A DNA stretch of 64,000 bases from Paraburkholderia sp. D15 (GTDB lineage Bacteria; Pseudomonadota; Gammaproteobacteria; Burkholderiales; Burkholderiaceae): NCBI RefSeq assembly GCF_029910215.1, contig NZ_CP110395.1, positions 2,170,001 through 2,234,000 of the forward strand. Direction: 5' to 3'. A model generated the notes under the pieces. That model saw only the letters and a program-made list of their open reading frames with translations, did no database searches and was not told the DNA's origin. Shown one piece after another: positions 1 through 8,995 of the stretch. Position 1 is the first letter of the stretch, and each line of letters starts with the position of its first letter. Position numbers and translations under genes: made by a program.

Positions 1-842
1 TCCAGCTCATTCTGATCTTCTTCTGCGCGGTGGCCAGTTCCATCTACACGTACTTCAACGAGAAAGGGCGCTTCCAGCTGTTCCGGCTCAAGGACGAAGT
101 GGCGCACAAGAACGACCAGCTCGCCCGCACCAACGCAAACCTCGCGCAGATCAAAGGCCAGTTGTTGCAGCAGGAGAAGATGGCGGCGATCGGCACCTTG
201 TCCGCGGGGCTGCTTCACGAAGTCAACAACCCGGTGAACTTCTGTCTGATGGCCATTGAACTGGCGATGGAAGAGCCGCAGGCGAAGGAAAGCCCGTCGC
301 TGCAGGAATGCCTGACGGATGCGAAGCAGGGCATGCACCGCATCCAGCACATCGTGTCGGACCTGAAGACTTTCGCCTATCGCAAGGAGGACGTGCCGTT
401 CCTGTTCGAGAAGGCGCTCGATTCGTCGATCCGCCTGAGCGCGCACGAGTTGCGCGGCGTGAAGATCACGCGCGACATCCCGGCCGACACCCTCGTGCTG
501 GGCGACGAAGCCGCCATCATCGGCGTGCTCATCAATCTGTTCTCGAATGCCGCGCTGGCCATGCAACAGGCCGGCACGACCGCGCCGAACGTCCATGTCG
601 AGGCGCATTGGAACGAGGACCGCTTGCACGTCAATGTGCGCGACAACGGCCCGGGGATCGCCGCCGAGAATCTGGCGCGGGTGTTCGAGCCATTTTTCAC
701 GACCCGCGAGATCGGTCAGGGCCTGGGGCTGGGCCTGTCCATCAGTTATGCGGTGATCGAGCGGCACGGCAGCACGCTGTATGCGGAGAGCCAGTTGGGC
801 GAATGGACCGCGTTCAACTTCGACCTGCCGCGCGTCGATTGA
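1..842 (+). CDS. Membrane sensor histidine kinase, 5' end outside the window
   Basis: Sensor kinase expected to phosphorylate the receiver proteins encoded directly downstream. The reading frame is open from base 3; its first codons (Q-L-I-L-I-F-F-C-A-V) form the end of a transmembrane helix, so the protein is anchored in the membrane and its sensory part lies before the window. A GTG at 30 is in frame but is probably internal. A short coiled coil follows, then the dimerisation/phosphoacceptor helix with LLHEVNNPVNF (His codon 216-218), and the HATPase domain with N box (NLFSNAALAM), G1 (DNGPGI), F box (FEPFF) and G2 (GQGLGLGLS). All key kinase residues are intact. The stop lies 37 bases before the first receiver gene, suggesting one operon. 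The input signal cannot be told from the visible part. Confidence 0.9.
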   Translation, partial: QLILIFFCAVASSIYTYFNEKGRFQLFRLKDEVAHKNDQLARTNANLAQIKGQLLQQEKMAAIGTLSAGLLHEVNNPVNFCLMAIELAMEEPQAKESPSLQECLTDAKQGMHRIQHIVSDLKTFAYRKEDVPFLFEKALDSSIRLSAHELRGVKITRDIPADTLVLGDEAAIIGVLINLFSNAALAMQQAGTTAPNVHVEAHWNEDRLHVNVRDNGPGIAAENLARVFEPFFTTREIGQGLGLGLSISYAVIERHGSTLYAESQLGEWTAFNFDLPRVD

Positions 843-879
843 CGCCGGGTGATGTCAGGCAATACCGGGTAATACCGAA

Positions 880-1284
880 ATGAGCGAGACCCAACCAGTA
901 CGACCGACCGTCGTTTATGTCGACGACGAGGAGATGGCCCGCAAGTACTTTGCGCGCGCGGCCAGCGGCGACTACGAAGTGCTGCTCGCCGGCGGCGCGG
1001 ATGAGGCGTGGTCGATCCTGCGCCAGGAGGGCGCACGGGTGGCGGTTCTCGTGACCGACTTCCGCATGCCGGGGCGCCATGGCGGCGACCTGTTGCGGCA
1101 GGTTGCCCAGCACTATCCGCATATCGTGCGGATTCTGGTGACGGCCTATGCGGACAAGGACGCGCTACGGGAAGCGGGCAATGCCGGCGACGTGTTTCGA
1201 ATCCTGGAGAAGCCGCTTGGCGTGGGCACGGTCCGCGAGGTGCTGGCTTCGGCGACAAAGGCCCCCGGATTGCGACCGGAGTGA
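880..1284 (+). CDS. Stand-alone response regulator receiver protein
   Basis: A 134-residue protein that is essentially one CheY-like receiver domain with no output domain. The acidic pair (VDDEE) is near residues 14-18, the phosphoacceptor is Asp60 in VTDFRMPG, the switch Thr lies in LVTAYAD and the conserved Lys in ILEKPL. It follows the kinase by 37 bases and precedes a second receiver gene whose receiver is clearly related (both contain YPHIVRIL followed by TAY). It may act as a phosphate sink, a shuttle or a protein-binding switch; no DNA-binding part is present. Confidence 0.88.
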   Translation: MSETQPVRPTVVYVDDEEMARKYFARAASGDYEVLLAGGADEAWSILRQEGARVAVLVTDFRMPGRHGGDLLRQVAQHYPHIVRILVTAYADKDALREAGNAGDVFRILEKPLGVGTVREVLASATKAPGLRPE

Positions 1285-1348
1285 TGCCCGAACGGGCGCA
1301 GCGTTGGGGTTAAAGAATTTCTAAGGATCGAATGCACAGGAGTTACCC

Positions 1349-2359
1349 ATGAGCACCACGATTGCCAATCAGACACCGCCCCCGGCGATTCTGTTCGTTG
1401 ATGACGAAGCCACCTCCGTCAAATACTTCGAGCGCGCCATCGGTGCGATCGCGCCGGTGGTGACGGGCGCCTCCGTCGAGGAAGGCAAGCGCATGCTGGA
1501 TGCCCACGCCGAGAGTCTCGCCGTCCTGGTGTCCGACCAGCGGATGCCGGGCGAGTACGGCAACGAACTGCTGCGCTATGCGCGCGAGCGCTATCCCCAC
1601 ATCGTGCGGATTCTGACGACCGCGTATTCGGAACTGGAGCAGACCGTCGAAGCGGTCAATCAAGGCCAGATCCATCGGTACATCAAGAAGCCGTGGGATA
1701 TCGCGGCGTTGCGCATGGAGATGAAGCAGGCGCTGGAGCTCTCGGGGCTGCGCAGGGAGCGCGACCAGCTCGTGCGGGAGAAGCTGGGCGTGTTGCAGAC
1801 GCAGACGCTGGCGAGCCGCATCGGTACGGTTCATACGTTGTGCGTGAGCTTGATCGGCCCGGGGCGGTTTCAGCCGATGGAGACGTATCTCGCCGGGACG
1901 GAGCTGGCCGGAACGCGCAATGCGGAGCCGGACTGGCAGCGGATGGACTACGCCGATCTGATGCGCGCGGAGAGCGAGTGCAGCGGCAGCTTCGGGCATG
2001 CGCTGGGAACGCGGTTGGCGGAATTGCGCACGCGCTATGCGGGTCGTGGCGCGGCGGAGGCGGTGCAGGTTTTCGCGGAGGTGCTGGGCGGCTCGGTGCG
2101 GGGCGATGGCGATGCGCTGGTGTGGAATACGCCGGACACGCTGAGCGAGTTCTTGACGCGGCCGGTGGGGCAGGCGGTGTCGGACGAGCACGCTGCATGG
2201 CTGGCGGGATTGCTGTGGCTCGAAGAGACGGGCGGCGCTTTGCGGTTCGGGCGGGAAGGGGAGGCGATCGTTTGCCGCGCGGGAGCGCGGGCGGATGGGT
2301 TTGCGAAGGATCGGCTGGCGGTGTGGATCGAGCGGTTTTCGGAGGTGGTGGGGGGATAA
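1349..2359 (+). CDS. Response regulator with N-terminal receiver and uncharacterised C-terminal domain
   Basis: 336 residues. The first ~125 are a receiver domain with acidic pair FVDDEA, phosphoacceptor Asp63 in VSDQRMPG, and Lys in IKKPW. After a helical linker (residues ~120-150) the remaining ~185 residues do not match a DNA-binding, GGDEF, HD-GYP or kinase motif that I recognise, so the output is unknown. The start follows a good AGGAG ribosome site. Its receiver is a paralogue of the one just upstream, and with the kinase the three genes form one phosphorelay unit. The final ~60 codons are unusually G-rich, but the frame is intact. Confidence 0.85.
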   Translation: MSTTIANQTPPPAILFVDDEATSVKYFERAIGAIAPVVTGASVEEGKRMLDAHAESLAVLVSDQRMPGEYGNELLRYARERYPHIVRILTTAYSELEQTVEAVNQGQIHRYIKKPWDIAALRMEMKQALELSGLRRERDQLVREKLGVLQTQTLASRIGTVHTLCVSLIGPGRFQPMETYLAGTELAGTRNAEPDWQRMDYADLMRAESECSGSFGHALGTRLAELRTRYAGRGAAEAVQVFAEVLGGSVRGDGDALVWNTPDTLSEFLTRPVGQAVSDEHAAWLAGLLWLEETGGALRFGREGEAIVCRAGARADGFAKDRLAVWIERFSEVVGG

Positions 2360-2407
2360 GCGGTGGCGCGGGTGTCAATCTGAGACGGAAGGAAGTTATT
2401 CAATCGT

Positions 2408-3211
2408 ATGGACACTCAGCTTTTGGTCATATGTGGGCTGACCTTCGTCATTCACGTGATCGCGACACTGGCTTACGCCGTGCGGATTGCAGGTGTTCGA
2501 ACGCGGCGTATCGCCGTGTCATTTTCGCTGTTCGGGATCATCGCCCTGGTTTCCCGAACGGCTAACTCCTTCCAGGGGCCGTTCATCGCGAAGCGGGTCG
2601 AGATGGATATCGCACATCACGCGGGGCGTGGTTTGCTGGGTGACTTCCGGCTTTTTCTGCTGACCGCCACGGCGGCAAGCATTGCCGGCGCGTTTCTGAT
2701 TCCCACCTTCCAGCGTTATTTCAGTCGCGCCGTCGATCACTTTCACGCCAATCGCTCCATTCCGCGTCTGTTACTCCATATATTCAGTCGTGGGGGCATC
2801 AACTACCTCCGGATTGGAGCACGGCTTCCGTCCCGGCATAACGTGACGCAACTCGCGTCCGGCGCAGGCGTTTCCCGGAAAGTCATCGGACTTAATGTCA
2901 TTGCGATGGCGATCTGGACGGTGGGCGTGTTCGCGTCGCTGTACGCCGGTTATCTGAAGCCGGAATTGCGAGTTACGTGCGCGAATCTGTCGTCGGTGAT
3001 CAACGGATTCGCGACCGTGGTGCTGGCGGTGGTCATCGACCCGCAGGTTTCGGTCATGACGGACGATGTCATCGAAGGGCGCGTTGCGGAGAATGGCTTT
3101 CGGCGCGCTATTACGACGCTTGTGGGGGCTCGTGTTGTTGGGACGTTGCTGGCGCAGGTGCTGCTTGTGCCGGCGGCATTGGTTATTGTGCGGGTGGCTG
3201 AGATTATCTAG
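2408..3211 (+). CDS. amj: Amj-family lipid II flippase (DUF2837)
   Basis: A 267-residue integral membrane protein with about six hydrophobic segments and the characteristic family start: a short N terminus, a first helix, then a stretch around VRTRRIAVSFSLF and SRTANSFQGPF near residues 30-60. This resembles the Amj (alternate to MurJ; Bacillus YdaH) family, which flips the peptidoglycan precursor lipid II across the inner membrane. The family call is from memory of its conserved motifs, not a search. It lies 48 bases after the second receiver gene on the same strand, so it could be read from the same transcript, which would link the kinase to cell-wall stress. That regulatory link is inference. 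Confidence 0.75.
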   Translation: MDTQLLVICGLTFVIHVIATLAYAVRIAGVRTRRIAVSFSLFGIIALVSRTANSFQGPFIAKRVEMDIAHHAGRGLLGDFRLFLLTATAASIAGAFLIPTFQRYFSRAVDHFHANRSIPRLLLHIFSRGGINYLRIGARLPSRHNVTQLASGAGVSRKVIGLNVIAMAIWTVGVFASLYAGYLKPELRVTCANLSSVINGFATVVLAVVIDPQVSVMTDDVIEGRVAENGFRRAITTLVGARVVGTLLAQVLLVPAALVIVRVAEII

Positions 3212-3428
3212 GTAGTGGTTTTTTACGGCGATCGGTAAGCAGCTATTGTCGCGAGTATCGCGCCGACGGATACAGGCAAGGTTCCAAAACATCCCACGTG
3301 AATTGAGCTGGATACGTACGTGTCATAGATTCCCATGAGATTGGGGCGAGCACGAGAACAAGCCAAATCGATCTTTCATGTGAATAGGCGTGTGTGCGTA
3401 GGGGGCGCAACCAAGGCGATCTCGCCTG

Positions 3429-4004
3429 TCAGGCAGAAACACGCCATGCATCGAATTGCTCGAATATCCGAAACCCAACATAGTCGGTTTTTCGCTTGTA
3501 AAGCCAGCGATAGTAGCAATCCCAATAACTCACCATCCGATCATGCGTTCGCTTCAAGAACGTCGGGTTTTCCTGAAAGAACACCCCGTAAACGTGTTGA
3601 TCCATTGACGGCAAGCTCGCTTCGATCACGGCGAGAATTTCGACGACATACTCACCGCAGAGGTGTACGACGAACGGTGCAACCCAAGGTTCGGGCGAAG
3701 TGACCAGCCGCTCGACATGGCGTTGGCGTACATGTCCGTCGTGGTGCCTCGTCAGTGCACACGCATAGATCGCCGCCTGAACCTCGTTCAGTCCAAGGAA
3801 TAGCGTGTCGTCGCAATCGTGGTGAATTCGATATGGAATATTGAGTGATTCACCTCGAACAACGACCGACGAACCGGGATGGGTCGCTGCACTGGGTCGA
3901 ATCAAATCCGTGACGATGGTCACTTCGGAGCGAAGTTCGGCGGGGAAGGACGCTGTCAACGGATTGGTTTGAGCGGCGGTGCCTGCAGTTTGGGTGGTTG
4001 TCAT
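3429..4004 (-). CDS. Hypothetical protein
   Basis: 191 residues with no signal peptide or membrane segment, rich in aromatic and His residues toward the C terminus (for example YWDCYYRWLYKR). I do not recognise the family. It reads on the opposite strand to its neighbours and its base composition is less GC-biased than the flanking genes. That, and the cluster of small unrelated proteins beside it, suggests an accessory patch. The frame is well conserved in amino-acid character, so I think it is a real gene. Confidence 0.6.
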   Translation of the reverse strand: MTTTQTAGTAAQTNPLTASFPAELRSEVTIVTDLIRPSAATHPGSSVVVRGESLNIPYRIHHDCDDTLFLGLNEVQAAIYACALTRHHDGHVRQRHVERLVTSPEPWVAPFVVHLCGEYVVEILAVIEASLPSMDQHVYGVFFQENPTFLKRTHDRMVSYWDCYYRWLYKRKTDYVGFRIFEQFDAWRVSA

Positions 4005-4542
4005 GCGATGGTGCCGTCAGTACAAATAATTCGATTGTGTCATACAGCCATTAGCGGTCGCGGGCTTCACGAGTGTATGCATTGGGTTTCCGCGATCGCA
4101 ACTTCTAGTAGCCCGTCAGTCGGTGAACGGCTCATGAAAAGACGTTCGACTAACTCGTCAAGATTGGCGACAGTCGACGCTGTAGCTATATCGTGCTGTG
4201 ATCTGTCGGCTGACATTATTATGGGGGCACGTTAGGATGCGTGGCTCGTGGTTCCTTGCGAAAGTTGGCTGATAGTCGATGTCATCTCAACGCGGAATTA
4301 GCAATTCCGATCACCATTGTCGGGAACATTTGAAACTTCTTCAGTCACGGCACTGAGCGCTTTGGTTGCACTAACTGCATTACTAACGCTTACCTTACAA
4401 ATCCGTGGATGAGTTCCGCCACGGATCACTTGCCGGGCGAGGAAACTCGCGACAGCACCGGCTTCGCCCGTGATTAGCCGTTCGACACAGGCTCCTTAAT
4501 CCGTAACAATCTCGGCAAGTCAAACCTATTCCACGAACGAAC
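4005..4542. other. Intergenic stretch, no gene recognised
   Basis: About 540 bases between divergently oriented genes. Short frames on either strand lack plausible composition or ribosome sites. The composition is lower in GC than most of the window, consistent with promoters for both flanking genes or decayed accessory DNA. No repeat, RNA gene or terminator is evident. Confidence 0.5.
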
Positions 4543-4998
4543 ATGAACGTGCTTGGACATCGCAGACTGCATCGACCCGCAATCGTGGCGGGGGGCGCCT
4601 CCCGCACAGAACGAACGTCTGCGGACTTTTTGATAGACGGACAGTCGTTGCTGGAAATGCTGGTTGAAAGTACCGGGGGACACGCCGATTTCATGGGATG
4701 CTTCGTGACTGGTTACGCGAAGGAATGCGAGCGCACGTCTTCGATGCTCATTGACGTTTCGGCGGAAAGTGAAAAGCGCGTACTAATCTACATCTGTCCG
4801 GAGTGCGGCGACATCGCTTGCGGCGCATATTCGGTCGTTGTGCGGCGCGATCACGAAGCCTACGTATGGGAAAGTTTCGCCTACCAGACAGGTGAATCTG
4901 ACTTGAAGAGACTTGACGCGTTTGGACCGTTTTTCTTCGACGCGAGTGTGTACAAAGATTCTGTGCTCGCCGCGTCAGCGGTTGACGGAACCGAGTAG
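4543..4998 (+). CDS. Small cytoplasmic protein, immunity-like, with doubtful 5' end
   Basis: 151 residues. From about residue 27 it looks like a compact globular domain: FLIDGQSLLEML near the start, then YICPECGDIACGAYS (two close Cys pairs) and an aromatic-rich stretch with VWESFAYQ. I recall this pattern from small bacterial proteins often found near toxin systems, but assign no function. The first ~26 residues (Arg/His-rich, RRLHRP) look unlike a natural N terminus and there is no strong ribosome site at 4543. The true start may be an internal alternative codon, or the 5' end may have been replaced by recombination. Confidence 0.55.
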   Translation: MNVLGHRRLHRPAIVAGGASRTERTSADFLIDGQSLLEMLVESTGGHADFMGCFVTGYAKECERTSSMLIDVSAESEKRVLIYICPECGDIACGAYSVVVRRDHEAYVWESFAYQTGESDLKRLDAFGPFFFDASVYKDSVLAASAVDGTE

Positions 4999-5090
4999 AT
5001 TTTCGGCTGCTGGCGGACAGGAAGGGACGTTCGACATCCACACCATGAACGGTGACAATCAACGCTCCGCTCCGTACATCTTAAACGCAA

Positions 5091-5468
5091 ATGGATAAGA
5101 GCTGCAATCGAACAAGCCGCCAACGTATGAGACGTGTTTCGCTGATTCCAATTGTCGTGTCTCTCTCGCTTTCCCTTTCTACGACTCGAAGCTGGGCGGA
5201 CAATGTCGTCAAGGGGAGCCAGGTTGAAATTGTCGTGAACTACGGCAACCGCGACTTGACGCGACTGCATGATCTTGAGGACGAACTGGATGCCGCCGCG
5301 AAGGCTGCGGAGGCGGGTCAACTTGACGGAGACGAGGTGGCGTTGGACGGTAGCCGGGCGTCGATTTACATGACCGCACGGCATGTCGCCCTGCTGGTCA
5401 AAACGGTTGGGCCGATTCTGAAGGCGCACGAATTCTCTCATGATGCGCACATTATCCAGAGCGACTAA
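5091..5468 (+). CDS. Small exported protein, immunity-like
   Basis: 125 residues with a probable signal peptide: basic start (MDKSCNRTSRQRMRR), hydrophobic LIPIVVSLSLSLS, and a likely cut after SWA near residue 36. The mature part is acidic and helical, with HDLEDELDAAAKAAEAG and DGDEVALDGSRASIYM. I recognise this as a small bacterial family usually seen without the signal peptide, with no established function. The signal region could therefore be a recent fusion, or translation may start later. It ends 15 bases before the next gene, consistent with co-transcription. Confidence 0.55.
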   Translation: MDKSCNRTSRQRMRRVSLIPIVVSLSLSLSTTRSWADNVVKGSQVEIVVNYGNRDLTRLHDLEDELDAAAKAAEAGQLDGDEVALDGSRASIYMTARHVALLVKTVGPILKAHEFSHDAHIIQSD

Positions 5469-5482
5469 ACGTACAGTTACTT

Positions 5483-5881
5483 ATGATTAGCAAACGCGAT
5501 CTCGCAGAGATTATCGGAAGTGAGATTACGGGGGTCGGCATTAATCCAGCGTCAGTTTCGATGGAGTTTGGCCGCGGATGCCGTGATAGTGGAAGCGGAT
5601 GGATTTTGATCCAATGCGGCTTTTCTTTACAACACTCGGAAGACGAAATCATCGGCGACGCGAGTTCCCCGCAGTCCAGTGGCAGTCTGCAGCGCTGCTT
5701 GAATCAACTTGTCGTCGACGCCAATTTCGACGAACAGAAAGTGCTGACGCTGACCTTGGAGAGTGACTTGATCGTTCGAATCGTTCCCGACGTGGATGGC
5801 CTTGAATCGTATGTCCTCCATACCTCACAAGGAATTGTGCCGGTTATTGCCGTTGATTTATACCCGACGAAGGTCAGTTGA
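5483..5881 (+). CDS. Hypothetical cytoplasmic protein, immunity-like
   Basis: 132 residues, soluble and acidic (beta-rich segments such as GWILIQCGFSL and VLTLTLESDLIVRIV). The layout resembles small immunity-type proteins in which a strand-rich core ends in an acidic, solvent-exposed region, but no named family can be claimed. It follows the exported small protein by 15 bases on the same strand, so the two likely share a message. Confidence 0.55.
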   Translation: MISKRDLAEIIGSEITGVGINPASVSMEFGRGCRDSGSGWILIQCGFSLQHSEDEIIGDASSPQSSGSLQRCLNQLVVDANFDEQKVLTLTLESDLIVRIVPDVDGLESYVLHTSQGIVPVIAVDLYPTKVS

Positions 5882-6053
5882 GCGTCCGCTCCGGAGAGTT
5901 GCGACAGACTGCTTCGGGTCGATCAGAGCCGGTCGTCGTAGGGCTCAGTTCGACCACATTAAGACGTTCGACGTTGCGACGCACATCGGTGACAATTCCT
6001 CGCATGCACCCGCGTCCACTAGTCCTATTCCAGAGCCATAAAGTGATCCTCAA

Positions 6054-6584
6054 ATGACTGCAATATCCATCAGATCGGCAAACATTGGTGATGCGCAAAT
6101 GATTGCCGATTTCCATGTCAAGGTCTGGCGGCATACTTACCGCGATCTCGCGCCCACGGAAGCATACGCCGCGCTAGACGAACAACATCGCGGCAAGATG
6201 TGGACGGAGAAGCTATCTTCAAACGACAACAGTCAGATGGTGCTTATTGCCGAAGTCGACGGAACAATAGTCGGCATAGGGGCCGCTGCCCGGTCTTCGG
6301 ATGCGATATTCAAGGGGCGTGGAGAGATCAAGTCCCTCTATGTCGACCCCGACTTCAAGCGCAGGGGCATTGGCCGCGCGTTGCTGGCACGACTTGCGAC
6401 CCACTTGAGGAGCATACATTGTCAGGGAGTCGCTTTAAGCGTCGTCAAGGGAAATGCACCCGCAATCGCGTTTTACGGAAAGTTAAACGGCCAGCAAGTA
6501 GGTGAATACACCGATCCGGGACCGATCTGGCGATCACAAAACATCGTATTTGCGTGGGACGACGTTGCAATTCTGATCGGTTGA
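6054..6584 (+). CDS. GNAT-family N-acetyltransferase
   Basis: 176 residues. It carries the full GNAT fold signature: N-terminal DAQMIADFHVKVWRHTYRD, the beta4 strand IKSLYVDPDFKRRGIGRALL containing the acetyl-CoA pyrophosphate loop (R-x-x-G-I-G-R-A), and a late NAPAIAFYGKLNG motif. It would transfer an acetyl group from acetyl-CoA to an amine; the substrate cannot be inferred. It closes the patch of small orphan genes and is followed by a long gap, so it is probably transcribed alone or with the genes just upstream. Confidence 0.85.
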   Translation: MTAISIRSANIGDAQMIADFHVKVWRHTYRDLAPTEAYAALDEQHRGKMWTEKLSSNDNSQMVLIAEVDGTIVGIGAAARSSDAIFKGRGEIKSLYVDPDFKRRGIGRALLARLATHLRSIHCQGVALSVVKGNAPAIAFYGKLNGQQVGEYTDPGPIWRSQNIVFAWDDVAILIG

Positions 6585-6908
6585 TCAATGTGCCATGGCG
6601 CGTCGCGTTGGTCTTTAGCCAGCACGCAAAAAATCGAGCGTGTGGCGATCAACCCATGTTTATTAAAACGCACATCCACCTTGGGGTAGACACCACGCCA
6701 CCTTCAATTCGCATGGAATGGCTTACGATACTGTCGACGTATGACCTGCCTCGGCTCGAACATGCACCTGCTCCAATGTACCGACAATCTGCAACGTGTT
6801 CGAACCGTCCACGCGAAAGGGCCCCAGTCAGCAGGGCGTAGAATCCACCGAGCCCCCTGAAGAATGACCTCTCTGGAGCGCGTACCCAAGACAACGCGCC
6901 GTCGATGA
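6585..6908. other. Intergenic stretch, no gene recognised
   Basis: About 320 bases between the GNAT gene and the AraC-type regulator. No convincing reading frame, RNA gene, hairpin terminator or repeat is visible; it presumably holds the regulator promoter. Confidence 0.5.
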
Positions 6909-7943
6909 ATGGATACCGTTCCCACTTTCAAGTCGTCAACGCTCGACTTACCCGAGGCAGACCGGTTTCACCTCTGGATGGAGGGAAGTCACTGCGACAG
7001 CCGGTTGAAGGATGGAAATTCCGCCGCGTTTGCGATGGAGTCATCAGCGGCGACGCTCGGCCCGCTGATTCTTTCGGGGCGACGCTGGTTGCATCAGGAA
7101 GACTCGCTGGTGTACGAGATGCATCGAACCGAACGGCGTATCCGGACCGATGGACAGGACTTCTTCTATCTGATGCTGCTGACGGGCGGCAGAAATCTGT
7201 TTCGCTCGGAGAACGTTCAATCGCGCCGAGGCGCGGGCGATCTGTGCTTGTCGGATGCCGCGCAGCCCCACGAGTACGAGATCAAACCGGGCGGCGGCAT
7301 TTCGCTGGTGGTCCCGCGGGATTTCATGCCGCGTGGTGCCGGCAATCTGCATGGGCAGACGCTCTCCAGCGGCATAGGCCGGCTGCTGGGCGATCATCTG
7401 TTGTCGCTGTTCCGCAATCTGCCGGATTTGCGGCCGCAGGACGTTCAGCATGTCGTTCAGTCCACGCTGCAACTGGTGACGGCCGCCGTGTCGCCTACGG
7501 ATGACACGGTGCGCGAAGCGGAGAGTCCGATCCGCAATGCGTTGAGAGCCAGCGTGCTGCGTTACATCGACGTTCATCTGCTCGATCCCGATCTCACGCC
7601 TGAGCGGATCTGTCGAAGTATCGGCCTGTCGCGCGCCAGGCTGTATCAGTTATTCGAAGGCGCCGGCGGTGTCATGCGACAGATCCAGCGCAAGCGCTTG
7701 CGACGGGCTTATCGTGTGCTTGCCGATTTCAGCCTGCCGCGGCGACGCATCGCGGAGATTGCGTGGAGTCACGGATTTCCCGACGAAAAACATTTTTACA
7801 GGTCGTTCAAGGCGGAGTTTGGACACACTCCGAGCGAAACCCTGGAGCGCGCCCGGCATTCATCGGATCCCTCGCTTGGCGGGCGCCGCGATGGCGCGGA
7901 TCGTCCCGCCGGGTGGAACGTGCCTTGGGGCGTACCCCGTTAA
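6909..7943 (+). CDS. AraC-family transcriptional regulator
   Basis: 344 residues. The N-terminal ~210 residues form an AraC-binding-domain-like (cupin-type) sensory region. The C-terminal ~100 carry the double helix-turn-helix: first unit LTPERICRSIGLSRARLYQLFE, second unit RRIAEIAWSHGFPDEKHFYRSFKAEFG, followed by the usual HTPSE. The start overlaps an out-of-frame ATG four bases upstream; the frame chosen carries the conserved domain. Its target is unknown; the nearest candidate is the lipoprotein gene downstream. Confidence 0.88.
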   Translation: MDTVPTFKSSTLDLPEADRFHLWMEGSHCDSRLKDGNSAAFAMESSAATLGPLILSGRRWLHQEDSLVYEMHRTERRIRTDGQDFFYLMLLTGGRNLFRSENVQSRRGAGDLCLSDAAQPHEYEIKPGGGISLVVPRDFMPRGAGNLHGQTLSSGIGRLLGDHLLSLFRNLPDLRPQDVQHVVQSTLQLVTAAVSPTDDTVREAESPIRNALRASVLRYIDVHLLDPDLTPERICRSIGLSRARLYQLFEGAGGVMRQIQRKRLRRAYRVLADFSLPRRRIAEIAWSHGFPDEKHFYRSFKAEFGHTPSETLERARHSSDPSLGGRRDGADRPAGWNVPWGVPR

Positions 7944-8195
7944 TCGATGTGCGTTCGAAGTTCTGGTTTTTACCATCTTCACACTGTCACCCGAGACACA
8001 AGTCCACCTATTTAGGAACGGATCGACACCCTTGTTGCCGGGGTGCCACTCTACAATTTCATCACCATCATTTCTCATCCGGGACTGCGGGAGTCCGCAG
8101 GAAACGGCGCATGTCCGGACCGATGAGATTCGACCTGATCAATGACAGGGGCGACGTCGCGCGGTATGGCGACGCCGCATCTTCGGAAAAGAACG

Positions 8196-8750
8196 ATGAA
8201 AGCCATAGCGATCCAATCCCTCTCGGCCGTTCTCATCGCGAGCGCGCTGGCCGGCTGTATGGTTCCCGCGCAAAACCGGGCCACCGCCTCTTCCAATACA
8301 TCGCTGACTACGGCCGATTGGGACAAGGTGACGGATAGCGACCGCGCGTCGGTGAGAGCCGGTCGAATGCCGAAAGAAGTCATTTCCTACGATCTCCAGA
8401 TTGGAAAAATGATTCCGGAAGGTCAGCAACTCATTGCGGCTCACGATCAGGTAAAAGGCCCTATCTGGGCGAAGAAAATGAATGCGTTGATCGAAGCGAG
8501 AAACAAGGCGATGGAAAAATTCAACGCAAGCGCGATGGCCCGCAACAATGCGATTGCCAATGCCACTGGCAGCGCGTTGGGCAACAGCAAGCCCGATCCC
8601 TGCCTGTCGCCCATGGGGAAAAACATCTGCGGAGGGTCGACGGCACAGCAAGGCGATCGTGCGAACTACACCGTCGGACCCGGCGGCATCGGCGCGACGA
8701 TTGGGCATTACACGGTGGTACCTGGCGGCATCGGGATGGGTGGGTTTTGA
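8196..8750 (+). CDS. Small outer-membrane-type lipoprotein, unknown function
   Basis: 184 residues from the ATG at 8196, chosen because it is preceded by GGAAAAG and opens directly onto a lipoprotein signal peptide (MKAIAIQSLSAVLIASALAGC) with lipobox ALAGC, Cys near residue 21. An in-frame ATG at 8142 would bury the signal. The mature protein is helical in the middle (repeated Asn/Ala-rich MARNNAIANATGSALGNS) and ends in a Gly-rich tail with two copies of a VGPGGIGATIGHYT / VVPGGIGMGG-type element. No domain of known function is recognised. Confidence 0.75.
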   Translation: MKAIAIQSLSAVLIASALAGCMVPAQNRATASSNTSLTTADWDKVTDSDRASVRAGRMPKEVISYDLQIGKMIPEGQQLIAAHDQVKGPIWAKKMNALIEARNKAMEKFNASAMARNNAIANATGSALGNSKPDPCLSPMGKNICGGSTAQQGDRANYTVGPGGIGATIGHYTVVPGGIGMGGF

Positions 8751-8791
8751 TTCGGTTCGGTACGCGATTCGTTTCGCGTTAGAGCCGAGGT

Positions 8792-8819
8792 ACGCCCGGC
8801 CACCGGGCGAGCCGGGCGT
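8792..8819. repeat. Inverted repeat downstream of the lipoprotein gene
   Basis: Perfect 8-base arms ACGCCCGG and CCGGGCGT separated by 12 bases, about 40 bases after the lipoprotein stop. The hairpin would be GC-rich but is not followed by a T run, so it is only a weak candidate for a terminator. Confidence 0.4.
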
Positions 8820-8995
8820 CGCGTCGACGAACTTCGTCGGACCGCGCCGATATTCGACCGATTCGGCGATCGAGGTTATTGCCGCGCTGCTCTTCGGATT
8901 GGTTTGAGTGGACACCGCCACGCGCAAACGCTCCCATCACCATTCGTCACCGACACTCGGGTACCATCGCCAGTATCAGCTCGTCGGGGGATACC

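Noticed and set aside
8792..8819. Strong terminator after the lipoprotein gene
   Set aside because: The stem is good but there is no T run on either strand, so it is listed only as an inverted repeat.
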